Notes under the pieces: generated by a model
What the model was told of the DNA's origin: nothing
The model's input: only the letters and a program-made list of their open reading frames with translations
Database searches by the model: none
In this document: positions 1 to 23,512 of the stretch, piece by piece
Layout of the letters: the number at the start of each line of letters is the position of its first letter
Numbering within the stretch: position 1 is the first letter of the stretch
Translations under genes and position numbers: made by a program
NCBI RefSeq assembly: GCF_036373705.1
Contig: NC_089866.1
Span: 23,228,001 to 23,292,000, forward strand
Length of the DNA stretch: 64,000 bases
From: Amia ocellicauda
Lineage: Eukaryota > Chordata > Actinopteri > Amiiformes > Amiidae
Reading direction: 5' to 3'

Positions 1-3000
1 ATCTGGCAGAGGACGCGGCTCATGGCCTTGTACACCTCCTTCCTCTCCTCGCTGGTCATCCCTGGCAGCAAGGGGTCCTTAAATATCCTCCCAGGACAGT
101 AGTCCATCAGGTAGAAGGGGGTGCCAATTACACTGAACAAACACAGAGCATGCAGCAGTAATGAGGGGCGGGGGAACCAAAAAGCTCAGTGGTGTCAACT
201 GTGTAATTTCTTTGTCTAACATCTGGGCTCTGATATTTGTGCTGTGGGCCTGCAGTGTGAAAGAAGAAGACAGTCTAGCAGTACATTTCTCAGAGGTCAT
301 GAGTATGTTGTCCAAACCACATGTTGGATGGGTAATAGCTAAGAAAAGCATGTTTCTATATATTTCTTTAACCTGTACAGTTGCTGTCAATAAGAGCTTA
401 TCAGGAGCCGCATGGGGGCAGGGAGGTGGTACAATACTGTGTTCACCTGGAGTCCTCGCACAGGGCGATCACTTTGGGCACAGGAATGCCAGCCTTCCCC
501 AGGGCTTTCAGGACCCTGCAGGACACAGAAAATAAAATAAAACTACAACATAGTCAATAAACCCCATTAAAACTACTACATACAGTCTCCTTATCATATA
601 ACGAGCCTTTTAATAAGAGATTGCCTTGAAATCTCTGTGTTCTTCTACTCTGTGAAGCTCTACTTCTTGGGCCTCAAAGTAAAAATTCCTCACACAAAAA
701 TGACAGAAAAAACTGAAAGAAAGGAAATGAAAAAGGACAGAGGGCAATAAAATGGACAGACACTCACCTGAACTCCCTCTCCACAGCATGGGCAGAGGGC
801 AGCAATGGCCCTGGGGGTTTCTTCCTCAGAACAAGTTGGCGCCCCCCGATAGACACCAGGTAGGTGGGGTTGGACTGGCCATGGCTGAACTGTCGCAAAT
901 CCAATGCTACTGAAACACGTAAATCACTGAAAACTGCTGCCAAATCAAGCATTTATAAGTGATACAGAGCAGTAGATCTAATGGAGTCAGTCAGCCTGCT
1001 GTAATTCTTTGAGTGAAAAGATAGGCTCGTTGAGTGCAAATTGCATTAGTTAAATTGTTTCTATGAATATACTTGACAAGGAGTGCCTGTTAAACTGATT
1101 GTCAGCACCAATGACACTATATTTTAAATGTATCATAAACCCCATATAAAACACAGTTTATGGAGATGACTGTACCTGTGGCCCCGAGAGACAGCGTGTT
1201 CTGTAAGTACTGTCTAAGCCGGTCAGTGGGGAGTTCCATAGTAGGGCTGATGGTGCCAGGAACGAACCCTGACAGAGAGAATCCCAGCAAGCCTTGCAGC
1301 TCCTCTATTGCTGTCAATGGGTCTTCAACCTGAAATTTTGCAGAATAATCTGTAGAACACCCCCCTTAGTATGCTAGTATCAATAAACGTATAGATCAAG
1401 TTGACATCTGCAGTTTTGCTACTTTTATTGGTATTTAATTTCATCCATTCTACCCATCTGAAACCTGCCTATGGTCCCAGACTCACTAACCTTGATCGAG
1501 CGGATTCCCAGCTGTGCGGCTGCCTTCACATTCTGTCCGACGTCGTCGAGAAACACGGCGTCCTGTGGTAGGACTCCCAAGCGGTCGACACACAGCTGGT
1601 AAATACGGGGATCGGGCTTGCATATCCCTTCAATACAGGACTCCACAATCTACACAGAGTAGGGGAGAGAACAGACAGATTATTCTTATTAATTATTATT
1701 ACTATTATTAATATTTGCAGATATGTATAATCGAATATTTACTGCTTATAATTTCAATTACAGGTACATATTTAAAAAGGATTATTGCTCAATGTACATG
1801 TTCTTTTATTTCTACAATTTCAGATTCCAGTCCTATTGCAAAGTATTACTGGGGCCACTTGGCAACTCAGCGGTCAAGATGTGGGGCTCCGGCAGTAGAG
1901 CCAGTCGGTACGCACCACGTCGAACTGGGCACGCTCCACAGGCAGATAGGTGTCTCCGCCCTGCAGAAAGAAGTTGTTGCTGAGCAGGGCCGTCTTCAGG
2001 CCCTCAGCCCGGATACGACGGATGGCCTCGGTCATGGCGGGCAGCTGCTGGGCCATGGGTCCCATGGTGAGGTCAGACAGGAAGGAGCTGGCAGGGACAC
2101 TGTGGCCAGCCTGCAAACAGAGTGCCAAATTCACAACGCAAAGAGAACCACACCGACATTGACAACTGTTTAAACCTCTCTGGAGTCATATAAACCACTG
2201 AGGATTCCAATTCAAACTGTCTAGTAGAAAGCTTTCTTGCACTCACTATCGCTGTGCATTCTTTTCCAAACGCATCCACGAACTGTGCAGCACTCAGCTC
2301 TCCTCTCATGTACTTCATCCAGGCACTGTTCTCACCCCTAGCCCTGATGGCCTTGATGATAGTGCCAGCCGGTACACCATGGCGCAGTTCCCATTCTGGC
2401 CAGGTAAGTGGAGAGAGTACATTTAAAGACAACCAGGGCTCCCACAAACTCTCATACTTCATGTTCATTGAAAACCCATGACCCCTCCACCCACCATTTA
2501 CCATCACTTTTACTTGACCTCGAAATAAAGTTTACAATTGTCCAGAATTTGCAGGCAATGGGAATCCTGGGAAGACTCTGATTTGGTAAGACTAACCTGG
2601 AAGAGGCAGTTTAGGCACAAATGCAGGTGTACAGTTTTGGATATTTCAGATCCATAGGCCCTGACTATAAATAGGAAAGCCATTTTCTTGTAGTGATTTT
2701 CTTGAATTTCATTTTCTATAGGGAGTTACCTGCTGAACTAGTGCACCATAGACAATTTAACAGCGAGTTCTACTAAGGACAACATTTCACAGAATCATTG
2801 ACCAATCATGCAGATGCTCGTCCCTTCCCTTCAGTCCATCTTGTGTAACGTCACTTGGTCAAAGCAATACAATATGCATTTAAATATGATCTGCCATAAT
2901 AACGATTTGTCTCCTTGACACATCCCCAAAGGAGAGCCAGACTAAATTAATTTCCCACATTCTGCTCCCACCTGCAGCTTTTTTGTATGGCGATGGCAGA

Positions 3001-3158
3001 ATCACTCCTCCCATGTCAAAAATAACAGCTCTGTAGTGCCTGGCAACTGGGGGCTTCAGGAGGGCAGCTTGTGTTAGCCGCCATGGCACCAAGCTTAGCC
3101 CCCTGGGATCTCGGGACAGGAGGAGCCTGCGGGACAGGAAAAGTCTGGCAGCACCCAT
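1..3158 (-). CDS. acad10: Acyl-CoA dehydrogenase family member 10, 5' part (HAD and start of APH domain)
   Basis: Partial gene; coding exons in order are 3158-2972, 2395-2247, 2110-1916, 1649-1491, 1329-1176, 909-768, 515-447 and 132-1, continuing beyond the left edge. All junctions keep frame and have GT/AG ends, giving about 395 residues. The ATG at 3158 opens an Arg/Leu-rich leader ([18 protein letters not shown]) that looks like a mitochondrial presequence. The HAD-type hydrolase domain follows: FDMGG at residues 47-51, then [14 protein letters not shown] and FLDDVGQN. The APH-like kinase domain starts near HGQSNPTY, with LRKKPPG and HAVEREFR, and reaches [14 protein letters not shown] in the last visible exon. 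ACAD10 is known as a mitochondrial/peroxisomal multidomain protein ending in an acyl-CoA dehydrogenase domain, which must lie to the left. The second Asp of the usual HAD DxD motif is Gly here, as in human ACAD10. Assignment rests on residue-by-residue similarity to ACAD10 recalled from knowledge of the family. Confidence 0.95.
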
Positions 3159-3859
3159 CACAGCATTCCCTGTGATCAAAAGAGAGGAACCTGATCCACA
3201 AGTGTAGAAAATATGTTTACTGTGTGTTGCACTTGAATTATTGTATTAAATGTAAAGCTCAGGTGCGAAATATATTGGGCTTTTTTTTCTGTTCTTGACT
3301 TGCATCATCAAATTAATTTTCAGCCAGCAAATCCCACAAAACTGAAACCACATTTCCCCATGACTTACGTTGTAATAACTTGAGACAAGGAGGGGGAGTG
3401 GCGTTTTAATAACTGGGTATATTAGCCTGTCAGCAACACAACAGTGCTTTAACGTTCAACAAACGATACATACTTCGCTTTGCAGTTATGGGAGACCAAC
3501 TGTTTAATTAATTACATGCAATACAAAATCACACATATATTCATGATCAAATTCGTTTTGTGCTGCGCAATGTTCAGACATTACGATTTACACCGTGCCA
3601 TACGTTGCACAAAAATTAATTTGGTAAACCGTACAAGGATACATCAACAATAGTCAGTTGGAAGTGATAGTTAGTAGCTGCCACCACTGTTTTCATGCAC
3701 TTAAAAATATGCAATATTTAGGAATGTCATTTGTGTAAGCACAGCCGTCTCGCTTTTACTAACCTCCCTAGTTCTTTGGAGATGTGCTTTTCAGTAAATT
3801 AACACAAAAGAGCTGCCAGACACTAGATCCCTGATCTCGTCTCCATTCTGGGCACGGCT

Positions 3860-3965
3860 GACAACTTTTGCCAGACGACCTTCTCAATATGGCGCTGGGG
3901 AATAGCGTCACGGATCACGTGTCTGTCAGCGCAAGGCCCGCCTGCGCCAGCGACGTGACGTGCAA
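3860..3965 (-). promoter_or_regulatory. Probable acad10 promoter / CpG-rich start region
   Basis: A short CpG-rich island in AT-rich flanks, about 0.7 kb upstream of the acad10 ATG. It holds a palindromic E-box CACGTG (3916-3921), a CRE-like GACGTGACGTG (from 3952) and a YY1-like ATGGCGC core (from 3889). The mix fits a housekeeping promoter. No transcription start can be placed, and a non-coding first exon could lie between here and 3158. Confidence 0.45.
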
Positions 3966-4204
3966 TGCGTGCTGAAGAGGATTTTGAAGGAGAAGAAATT
4001 TACATTGTGCTTCCCGATTTTACAAAATCTTTCCCTCATGCAATAGTATACTTCCGTATGCAGACCCAAACTTTTGAGAAAAAACTAAAAACTATATTGA
4101 CTAACGCACCCAATCAAGATCTCATGCAACAGAGTATTGCTAGTCTTCACAGGCTGTAATTCAGATCCCTCCAATACAGTATCCGTGAAGAAACCACCAG
4201 ATGG

Positions 4205-4223
4205 CTCTCTCTCTCTCTGTCTT

Positions 4224-4264
<41 letters not shown>
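4205..4264. repeat. Compound microsatellite (CT)n(TA)n(CA)n
   Basis: Direct reading shows CT dinucleotides (4205-4218), TA dinucleotides (about 4223-4244) and CA dinucleotides (4245-4264). It abuts the left end of the short Tc1-like element that follows. Confidence 0.95.
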
Positions 4265-4600
4265 TACTGGTCAAAAGTTTTACAACACCTCAATGTTTCC
4301 AATGTCTCTGAAATTAAAGCATAGAACAAATAAACAATTGGAGATAAAAATCAATAAATAATGGAATCGTTTTGCTTAAGCGGACAAACCCCTCTGGTAC
4401 CCTGTGCTTCTCTTTAATCCCATGTGTACTCTTCACTGTTGTGTTCTTTATCATGTGTTTGGTATCCCATGAAGACTCAGCTTTCTAACAATGTGAAGCA
4501 TTCTCTGATGTCAAGAAAATGGTTTATATATACCGATGGACTTGAACTGCTTACATTTGAAAAATGGGGGTGTTCTAAAACGTTTGACTGGTAGTGTATA
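4259..4600. mobile_element. Short non-autonomous Tc1/mariner-like element (about 340 bp)
   Basis: The left end reads CACTACTGGTCAAAAGTTTT and the right end is its diverged inverse (ACTACCAGTCAAACGTTTTA on the minus strand). TA-rich sequence flanks both. No open reading frame is inside. The interior shares a stretch, in opposite orientation, with the element at 43010-43850, for example the segments around GGTATCC and GGACAAACCCCTCTGGTAC. These ends are typical of an abundant fish Tc1-like family. Confidence 0.75.
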
Positions 4601-4870
4601 TATAAAATATATATATATTTATTAAAAAAAAAAAAAACACTTCCCAAGGACTCAGGGATTCCCTTTCTGCAGATACATCTGTACTGTGGGTGCACATTTC
4701 TTTACCCTTCATACTTTCGTATTTAAAACATGTAATCAATAGCTCAGGTAGAAAGAAAACTAGAAGACCCTGCAGCCATGTTATGATTATCAAACCTTCC
4801 ATAAGGAATATTAGCATAATTAGTATATAGGTTTACATATGTATAGTTTTTGAAATATATAGACACATAT

Positions 4871-5194
4871 TACATCAAAACAGGTGGAAACATCTTGGGG
4901 AGGGCTTCATTCAGCAGTGGATCGATAAAGGCGGCTGAGATGAGAATTAAAAGAATAAAACCCATATTAAAATGACTGGCATGATATTCTGGTGTGAGGT
5001 TAACATATCAAGTATGTCTATGATTTATATATAGTCTATAGTAAGTAAGATGGAAAGATGACATAATAAAAGATTAAAGAAAGATTAAATAATACACTTT
5101 ACAGGCGTGACATGGAAAAGAGAAGCTGTAGATCAAAGCAAGTGGAAACATCTTGGAGAGGTCTTCATCCAGTAGTGGATCGATATAGGCTGAG
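4871..5194. repeat. Two diverged direct copies of a 65-70 bp repeat
   Basis: Copies at about 4871-4939 and 5129-5194 share GTGGAAACATCTTGG, CTTCAT and GTGGATCGATA in the same order, with roughly 80% similarity by eye. They probably derive from the end of an interspersed repeat. The family is not identified. Confidence 0.7.
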
Positions 5195-7104
5195 GGTGAT
5201 GATGATGTAACATAGTAAATATAGCGCAGTATATGTATAAGTCTTCCATATGGTGTTCACTCAAACTCTTCTGGTTCTTCAGCCCAGAAATCCCCAGAGA
5301 AATAGACATGCAAGACCCTCTTGGAATAATAGTGGAAGAAATTATTCTTGCTTGGAAAATGGGCAACACTATACACCCACAAACTAAAACTTCATGTATA
5401 CAAATAAAAAAAGTGATGAATCATGTACACCATTGGCATTTTGTATTGCAGTTTCTATTTATTTTTACAGAATTACATATGATCCACAAATAATTTAAAC
5501 AATACATAAATATCTCCTTATGTTGTTAACCATCAGTAATTCTAACAAAAACCTAGATGTTTGTCATTGTTTCTTCATCACTGGCATTTTGATATTCAAC
5601 CTAAACATCTTTAGCAGATTGCAGTTAGAATAACATACAGCCAAATCTGTGCTGAAAACACACACCTATGAAACCTCCATAAACTGCACTATGCTTAACT
5701 CTAAATAGGCATTGAGGCTGACTGAATGTGGACCAAAGTAGGTTCCTTTTGTTATTTATTTAGTTCAAAAAAGCATTTTTATATATATTTATATATATCA
5801 CGTTTGTCCCTCTTTCATCTGGCCAAATGCTGGCATAGTGTTTTAGAGTCCCTTTTCGTTCCTCCAAAATAATTCAGCAAAAAGACATACCTTTAAAACA
5901 TACTGTGCAATAGGCACTATGCTATTATTAATAACTGTATAGCTTATAAAAATGTGCTTTTTTAATAGAAGAAAAATAGAGATCATCCAGTCAAACTCTT
6001 ATGGAAGATCAGTTTTGCTATATACTCAACTGCTGTGCATGAAACAGAAGAAATATATAGATGTGGATAGACTGGAAACTGTGCAGTACTAAATCTAGGT
6101 AGGAAAGTAAATCATTTTTCCTTTGTCAAAGAGGCAATATCCCACTCATTACTACAAACAAGTGAAAACATTCAATGCAGTAAAACAAGCAGCTTAGCTA
6201 CAAAGCTCAATGCACATAAACATTATCCTTGCACCTACGGGTCTTTAATCATACTCTCTGATCACATACACCCTGTTGAAAAGGGCTGGGAGAGGGGGTG
6301 ACACGTCTTGCCCATGAGGCCGCTGGGTGAGCCTTCCCACTTGACTTAGACTTGCACAGTTGCACAGGTTTCCTCTTCTTAGCAGGGTTTAGTGTGATTG
6401 TCTGAGGTGATGTCGTTTTACTAGTGTCCCGTGAATGAATGGAAGTAGAAATACACCCACACTGCAGCTCCAAACACCTGTTTTTTGGCAAATTCTTTCA
6501 TAGGCCAGGCACTGCTGAAGCTGGACAGTGTTGCAGTCTCTCTGGTTCCTGATGGAATGCAAATATTCCATATTTCATTGAAATGGATCAGAGTTTGTGG
6601 ATCACATTTGTGGTATAGAACCAGCTGTTCTGACATATTTATCCTAAGTAATTGAAGAAAACTTTTTTCCCTTCTCAATGTCTTTAAACATATGTAGGGT
6701 CTTGTTTGTTGTCAAACACTGACATTTTTGAATAAACACAACGAGAGAAGTAGCCGTTAGAATGAGCAATTAAATACATGTCTTTGTCTGTCTGAAGGAG
6801 ACAAGCCAGGCTTGTGGCAATGACCTCGTCAGAAAAATTCCACTTTGCTTCGGGTAGGGAGGAGACCTCAGAAAGTCACCTGACTTTAAAACCAGAAATT
6901 CCTCTGAGTATCGCAATCTTCAGGTGTTTCCCTTTTCTAATGAGGAAGAAAAGGATCTTAAGAAATAATACATGTACAGTATTTTGCAGCCTGTCGCTTT
7001 ATCATTGCTTCATCCATGCAGCACTACTAGAAAGTTTTGGCCAGAAGCTTATTGGCCACCTATGTGGTTGGGAATTTCTCGCTCTGGTGTCCTTGTGTAG
7101 CAGT

Positions 7105-18690
<11,586 letters not shown>

Positions 18691-19180
18691 CTCCCTGGTT
18701 AGATGTATGTATCGCCGCATTGGAGACGTTCAGTGCGCACTTACGCAGCAATTCTTGTTTTTAAAAAGGTTTTTGTTTTGTTCCACCACAGCCTTTCCCG
18801 TCCAGATGTGTTGATCTAGATTTACAAATATTGAATGTTCCTCTCGCATGACAGTCCAGGAAAGTGCCAATTCCCCGACTGCTGTATAAGCGTGTCCTGC
18901 CCAAGCCTGGAGCCTCTGGCGCACTGAGCCAGGTTTGGAAACGGCGCAAACGCTGTGCGCTCCGGTCCGCAGCTTTCTCCAAACGCCTGCCTCCTTCGGG
19001 CTGCAAAACCACTGGCTGTCTCGGTGCTATCAATTCTTACTTAGTGACTTTATAAAGGTTGCACGTTACCAGGTCTCCCCCTTCGTATAAATGGTTGTTT
19101 TTGTCCGCACACAGGGAGGAGTTACCCGGAGGACGCTATATATTCCGAAGCACCAAGTAGCGCGTCTAGACAAACACGAA
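18691..19180 (-). promoter_or_regulatory. Probable tmem116 promoter and 5' UTR
   Basis: Sequence upstream of the tmem116 ATG becomes GC- and CpG-richer, especially 18880-19060 and 19110-19200, within AT-rich surroundings. No firm start site or TATA position can be assigned. It may be bidirectional, since TMEM116 and ERP29 are head to head in human, but no plus-strand exon follows here. Confidence 0.4.
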
Positions 19181-19493
19181 GTGGCAGCGCAGTGGAAAAG
19201 TGCTCAGCTGTGGGAATGTGTACATCATTGATTGAGTCGGGTTTTAATTCATGATTACTGTGGTCGGGGTTATAATCATCTGTGTAGCCTCATAAAAGCA
19301 TTTTTATACTAATATAGGAGACTAGTTTAAATATAAAGAGCTCTCTGTACATTACAAATCGTGTTTTTTTCCCATGGGTTCCTTGTTTTAGCGCAACAAA
19401 GGGAAGTCATCTGAGTAATTATTAGTAACTCGGTTCTCTCCGCGACGATTTGTTTTATTCCATTGCAACTTAGAAAGACGTCATGTATTTTTA

Positions 19494-19498
19494 TATTA

Positions 19499-19530
<32 letters not shown>

Positions 19531-19541
19531 TTATTATTATC
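19494..19541. repeat. (AAT)n/(ATT)n microsatellite
   Basis: AAT units run directly into ATT units, making a self-complementary AT-rich block. The sequence is simple and carries no coding signal. Confidence 0.9.
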
Positions 19542-22062
19542 ATTAAATATACCAAAAGCTTTACACGATTATAAATATGCACTGATGAAAAACATGTTGC
19601 CACAAACTACCAAACTAATAAAGCAACACAAATACATCAAGAGTTTGTGAATTTATACATTATTTATATTATCATCATCATCATCATCCTTGTTCATTTG
19701 CTAGATTGAGTACAGTACAATCAATATCTTAAACAGCACTATGTTGATAACACAATACAAGGGTTCAAACAAACAAACAAGTCAGTGCTTTTTCTAACCT
19801 GAACTACAAATTGATTCAAACACAAACAACCAGACTGAAATTATTCTGTTCGAGTCCCTGCCTGTTTGCCCTCCATCAGTATTTTATTTCAGATCCGCTG
19901 TCACGAATAATGCAAGCCCAAACAACGTGCCCAGGTTTTAAATATATTAATATAAATCGTTACACACTGTACCAGCCACAACCCTACAGCATCAGCTTAT
20001 ACAAAATTAACACAATTGTTTGCCTGCAATGTATTATACACATCCCAAATACATAAATACATACATGTAAATACGATAACAATAATAATAATACATTTAA
20101 TCAGCAGATGCATTATTTGTACCCTGAACCAGGTATTGAACAGTGCAGGTTTAATAATGTACATGTAATGTATGTATAGTTCAATATTTAATAACAGTTT
20201 GTCATCCGTTGCTTGAGAAAATGTCAGATAAAATATTATTTTATCTGACCTTTGTTGTTGTTTGTTGTTCTTATTGTTATTAATCTAGTTATATGTAAAG
20301 GACAGGTTTGAGGAAAGCCACACAAGATGCTTTCAGTGTCTGATTCACCTGTCAAGTCCATCCCTGAGGTGTTCTATAGGATTGATGAAGGGGCTCTGAG
20401 CAAGGCAATGAAATGCATTCCCCTCCCAGCTTTGTGAAAGGCATTATTGTCTTGCCACTCACCCTAATACTGCAATACAGTGCTGTCTGGCAGGGCACTG
20501 TTGTCCAGAATATCACAATTCGTTCATGGCAGTGATGGTGCCAATGGAAAAGCAGAAACATCTACATGGCACTGGATCTCTCGTACTGTCTATTGAAGGC
20601 TGAGAGCGGCTTGTCCCATTACTTTTGTTCTAACTAATGTGCCACTTGGCAAAATGAAGGGGAATTGTTCAGTGCAACCTTAATTGCGTATGGGACTATG
20701 GCCAAAGTTCAGTAAAGGACAAATGAAACCAGGTCAGTCGATCAAATTCTGGGAAAGCAACATAATAGTAACAGAGGCCAAAATGATGGGAGTGTTAGAA
20801 AAAGTATGCAGGTGATAGACGTGTATATATTCTTTATTTTTTATTTTGGATGTCTCCTCCCAGGCGTCGTTTTCAAGCCCTTGTTTTAAAAGGGACCATG
20901 TTGTATATTGTAATGAAGCAAAGCATAATCATCTTCATATCAAAAAGAGAAACTGACTACTCGCTTGTATCAGCGGATCAGCGGATCAAAATATATGCTT
21001 TACTGTGCAGACAGACGCGATAAATGGAACAGGAAGAGAATTGGGAAAATGCATTTTCGGCGACTTGAGACATAATGCAAGTGACACAACAGTTAAACAG
21101 ATCCGTTGACGTGAACAGAAGCTTGGGTTTCCCTTTTGTATTTCCGTGGAACACAAGTTCATGTCTGCTGCACCAGTTTCTTTAGTCCTCACTCTGGAGT
21201 ACTCTTTTGTCTTGCAGTTGATCCGTTAATAATATCAGTGACTATTAGTGAAAGTGAAAAATAAAAAGGTCTCCAGGAAATAAAGCATGGCACTTTCTCA
21301 TGTTGGTACAGCTCTTTTAGTCACCTACTGGTTGTTTTTCTTCCCATAGTTCCCAAGCAATAAGATGTCTCCAGGGCCAAGGCTGCTGCTATGCTACATT
21401 GTCCAGGTAAGGTGAAAGATCTGACTGTGATTCCTGAAAAATAAGGTCCCCTGAAATTAATTGTCCTCAAAAAACACTTCCTTGGGAAAACTGTAAACTT
21501 TAAAATACAAATTAAACATTAATAATTCTAGTTCATCAACAGAACCAATGACCAGGTATTGAAAGGGAACCCAAGCATTACCTGACAGATAATCAGTAGT
21601 GGAAAGGAATCCAATGATATGGCCCATTGAATAAAGCCTTAATCTCAAACCAAGCACACAACATCCCTGCACAGAATACCAGAAATAAAACAAATATAAA
21701 TATTTGCAGGCAGGGCTATAAAGTGTTTATAATTATACATACACATAAAGATGAGGCATTCAGAGTGCACCCCCACCACAAGCACTTTCTACTACGAGCA
21801 AAATGAGAAGCAAGTAAACATACTTCCTCTCTTGCTGTTTTTGAGCACAAATACTTTAAAGAGGTATCCAAACCATACACAGTTGGCAGTTTTAACAAAG
21901 GCAAACCACATCTTCGACAGAGACCAAAACTAGTCTTATTCCTGCTCTAAATTTATAGAAAATCTTTTAATGCCAGCATATTTGCCCTGCCTTGGGTGAA
22001 GAATATTAAAGTGTTAAATCATAAAATATTGCAGTCATGGTCTTTATTAGTTCCATGAACTG

Positions 22063-22064
22063 TA

Positions 22065-22115
<51 letters not shown>

Positions 22116-22131
22116 ATTATTATTATGTTTT
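22063..22131. repeat. (TTA)n microsatellite
   Basis: More than twenty TTA units with a single interruption near 22113 (TTAATA). Confidence 0.95.
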
Positions 22132-23512
22132 TATTTATTAGCAAAAGAGGGAGGAGAAGGTGTAGAAGAGTTTGTGGTGGTTGGGAATGCCTGCTGTTCC
22201 AGTAATGGATAGCTACAGGCAGAAATTTCAAAATATTGGGCCACCCAGCCTGTTGTATGAGTAATATCTCTTTAACTGCTATACACCAGGTGACACTTTT
22301 GGATGAAAATCAACTACAGCCATTACAGTGAGCTGAGGGCAACTAATATTGTAGGAGTCACTGTGCACAACAGACATTGAGCTAATACAGCTACCTCTAT
22401 CACGAGGCCTGTGAAACCTTCTACTGTCCTGGCATATTACACAGATGCCACCTGGGACAACGCGGGAGGCAGCCAATACAGTGAAAACAGACTAGACCCA
22501 GAATGACACCAAGCCAACGCTCGACCGCTTCAGATCTCCTGCCTCCACACAGCATTTACACTGTGTACACAAGCAAAGGACAGGAAATTCCACAAAGAGT
22601 CAGCAGGGACTCCGAGATGCTAAATATATGATGTCGAAATGAAAAGGAAAAGTAAACGTAGGTAATTCTTTTAGTAAAAGTCAACCAGTCAAAACTACCT
22701 CTGAAGAGTGGAGTCACCTAAGGCAGGGACACGCAGCCCATGTTAAAAGTATACCTTCACCATAAAGGTATTGTGTCTTATGTTTTAAGGCAAGTCTGTA
22801 GATTCCCCAACCACTGGAATGTTGGTTAATGTGGAATCAGAAGAACAAAGCAAACAGATCACCACATACAGAAAATGTATTTTTTACATTTTGTTTCCTG
22901 AACAGCTCAATTTACCAAATGCTGGTGAGCAAAAATAAATAAATTTGAGGTCTTGTTTCCGTTTTTTATACTTATAGTCCTTGGCTCTCATCCAAGCTGT
23001 TAAGGAAAGTACCTTATTACATTTCAGTTCCATAAAAAAAAAAAAAAAAACACTTAAAAAACTTATATCACGAAGGAGAGCAGCTATATCCTATTGAATT
23101 AGGCATTGGAATCACTCCAGCAGAATGCTTGAACTTACAAACTAGGTGAAGGAGAAGAAAAAATAAACGAATGATTACCAAACTAAGGAAGAAAAAAAAA
23201 AGTAGGTAGGTAGGGCTAGATCTTTTACAGTAATAAAGATTAAACGTAATATATTCACTGGCAATTAAAGTGGCATGCAGTAAAATACAAGTACAATAAA
23301 GATTGCTATAGAAAGGGAAGGGAAGGGAAACCCAATTGTTAAGTGTTAATGCATAAAATGCATAAACAAAATGCATAAAAATACAATGGGGGCAGGGCTA
23401 GATGGTAAAATTGATCATGTACTGCTAGTTGGTTTTAGTTATGTATCAATGTTTATTCTGATGAAAAGGAGTGTTATGAATTTAAAGACTCTAAGGAATT
23501 CAGTCCAGACAT

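Larger units (their letters stand above)
3159..7104. other. Interval between acad10 and tmem116
   Basis: Holds the acad10 5' flank and promoter, a CT/TA/CA microsatellite, a Tc1-like short element, a pair of diverged direct repeats, and the probable tmem116 3' untranslated region. Reading both strands I found no exon-like stretch with homology. Human ALDH2 and MAPKAPK5, which sit between ACAD10 and TMEM116 in human, are not seen. Confidence 0.6.

Noticed and set aside
1715..2173. 152-residue plus-strand frame near acad10
   Set aside because: Mostly antisense of acad10 exon 1916-2110; no domain.
19080..19200. Candidate first exon of erp29 opposite tmem116
   Set aside because: CpG-rich but has no signal-peptide-coding ATG frame, and no downstream exon with thioredoxin-like sequence was found.
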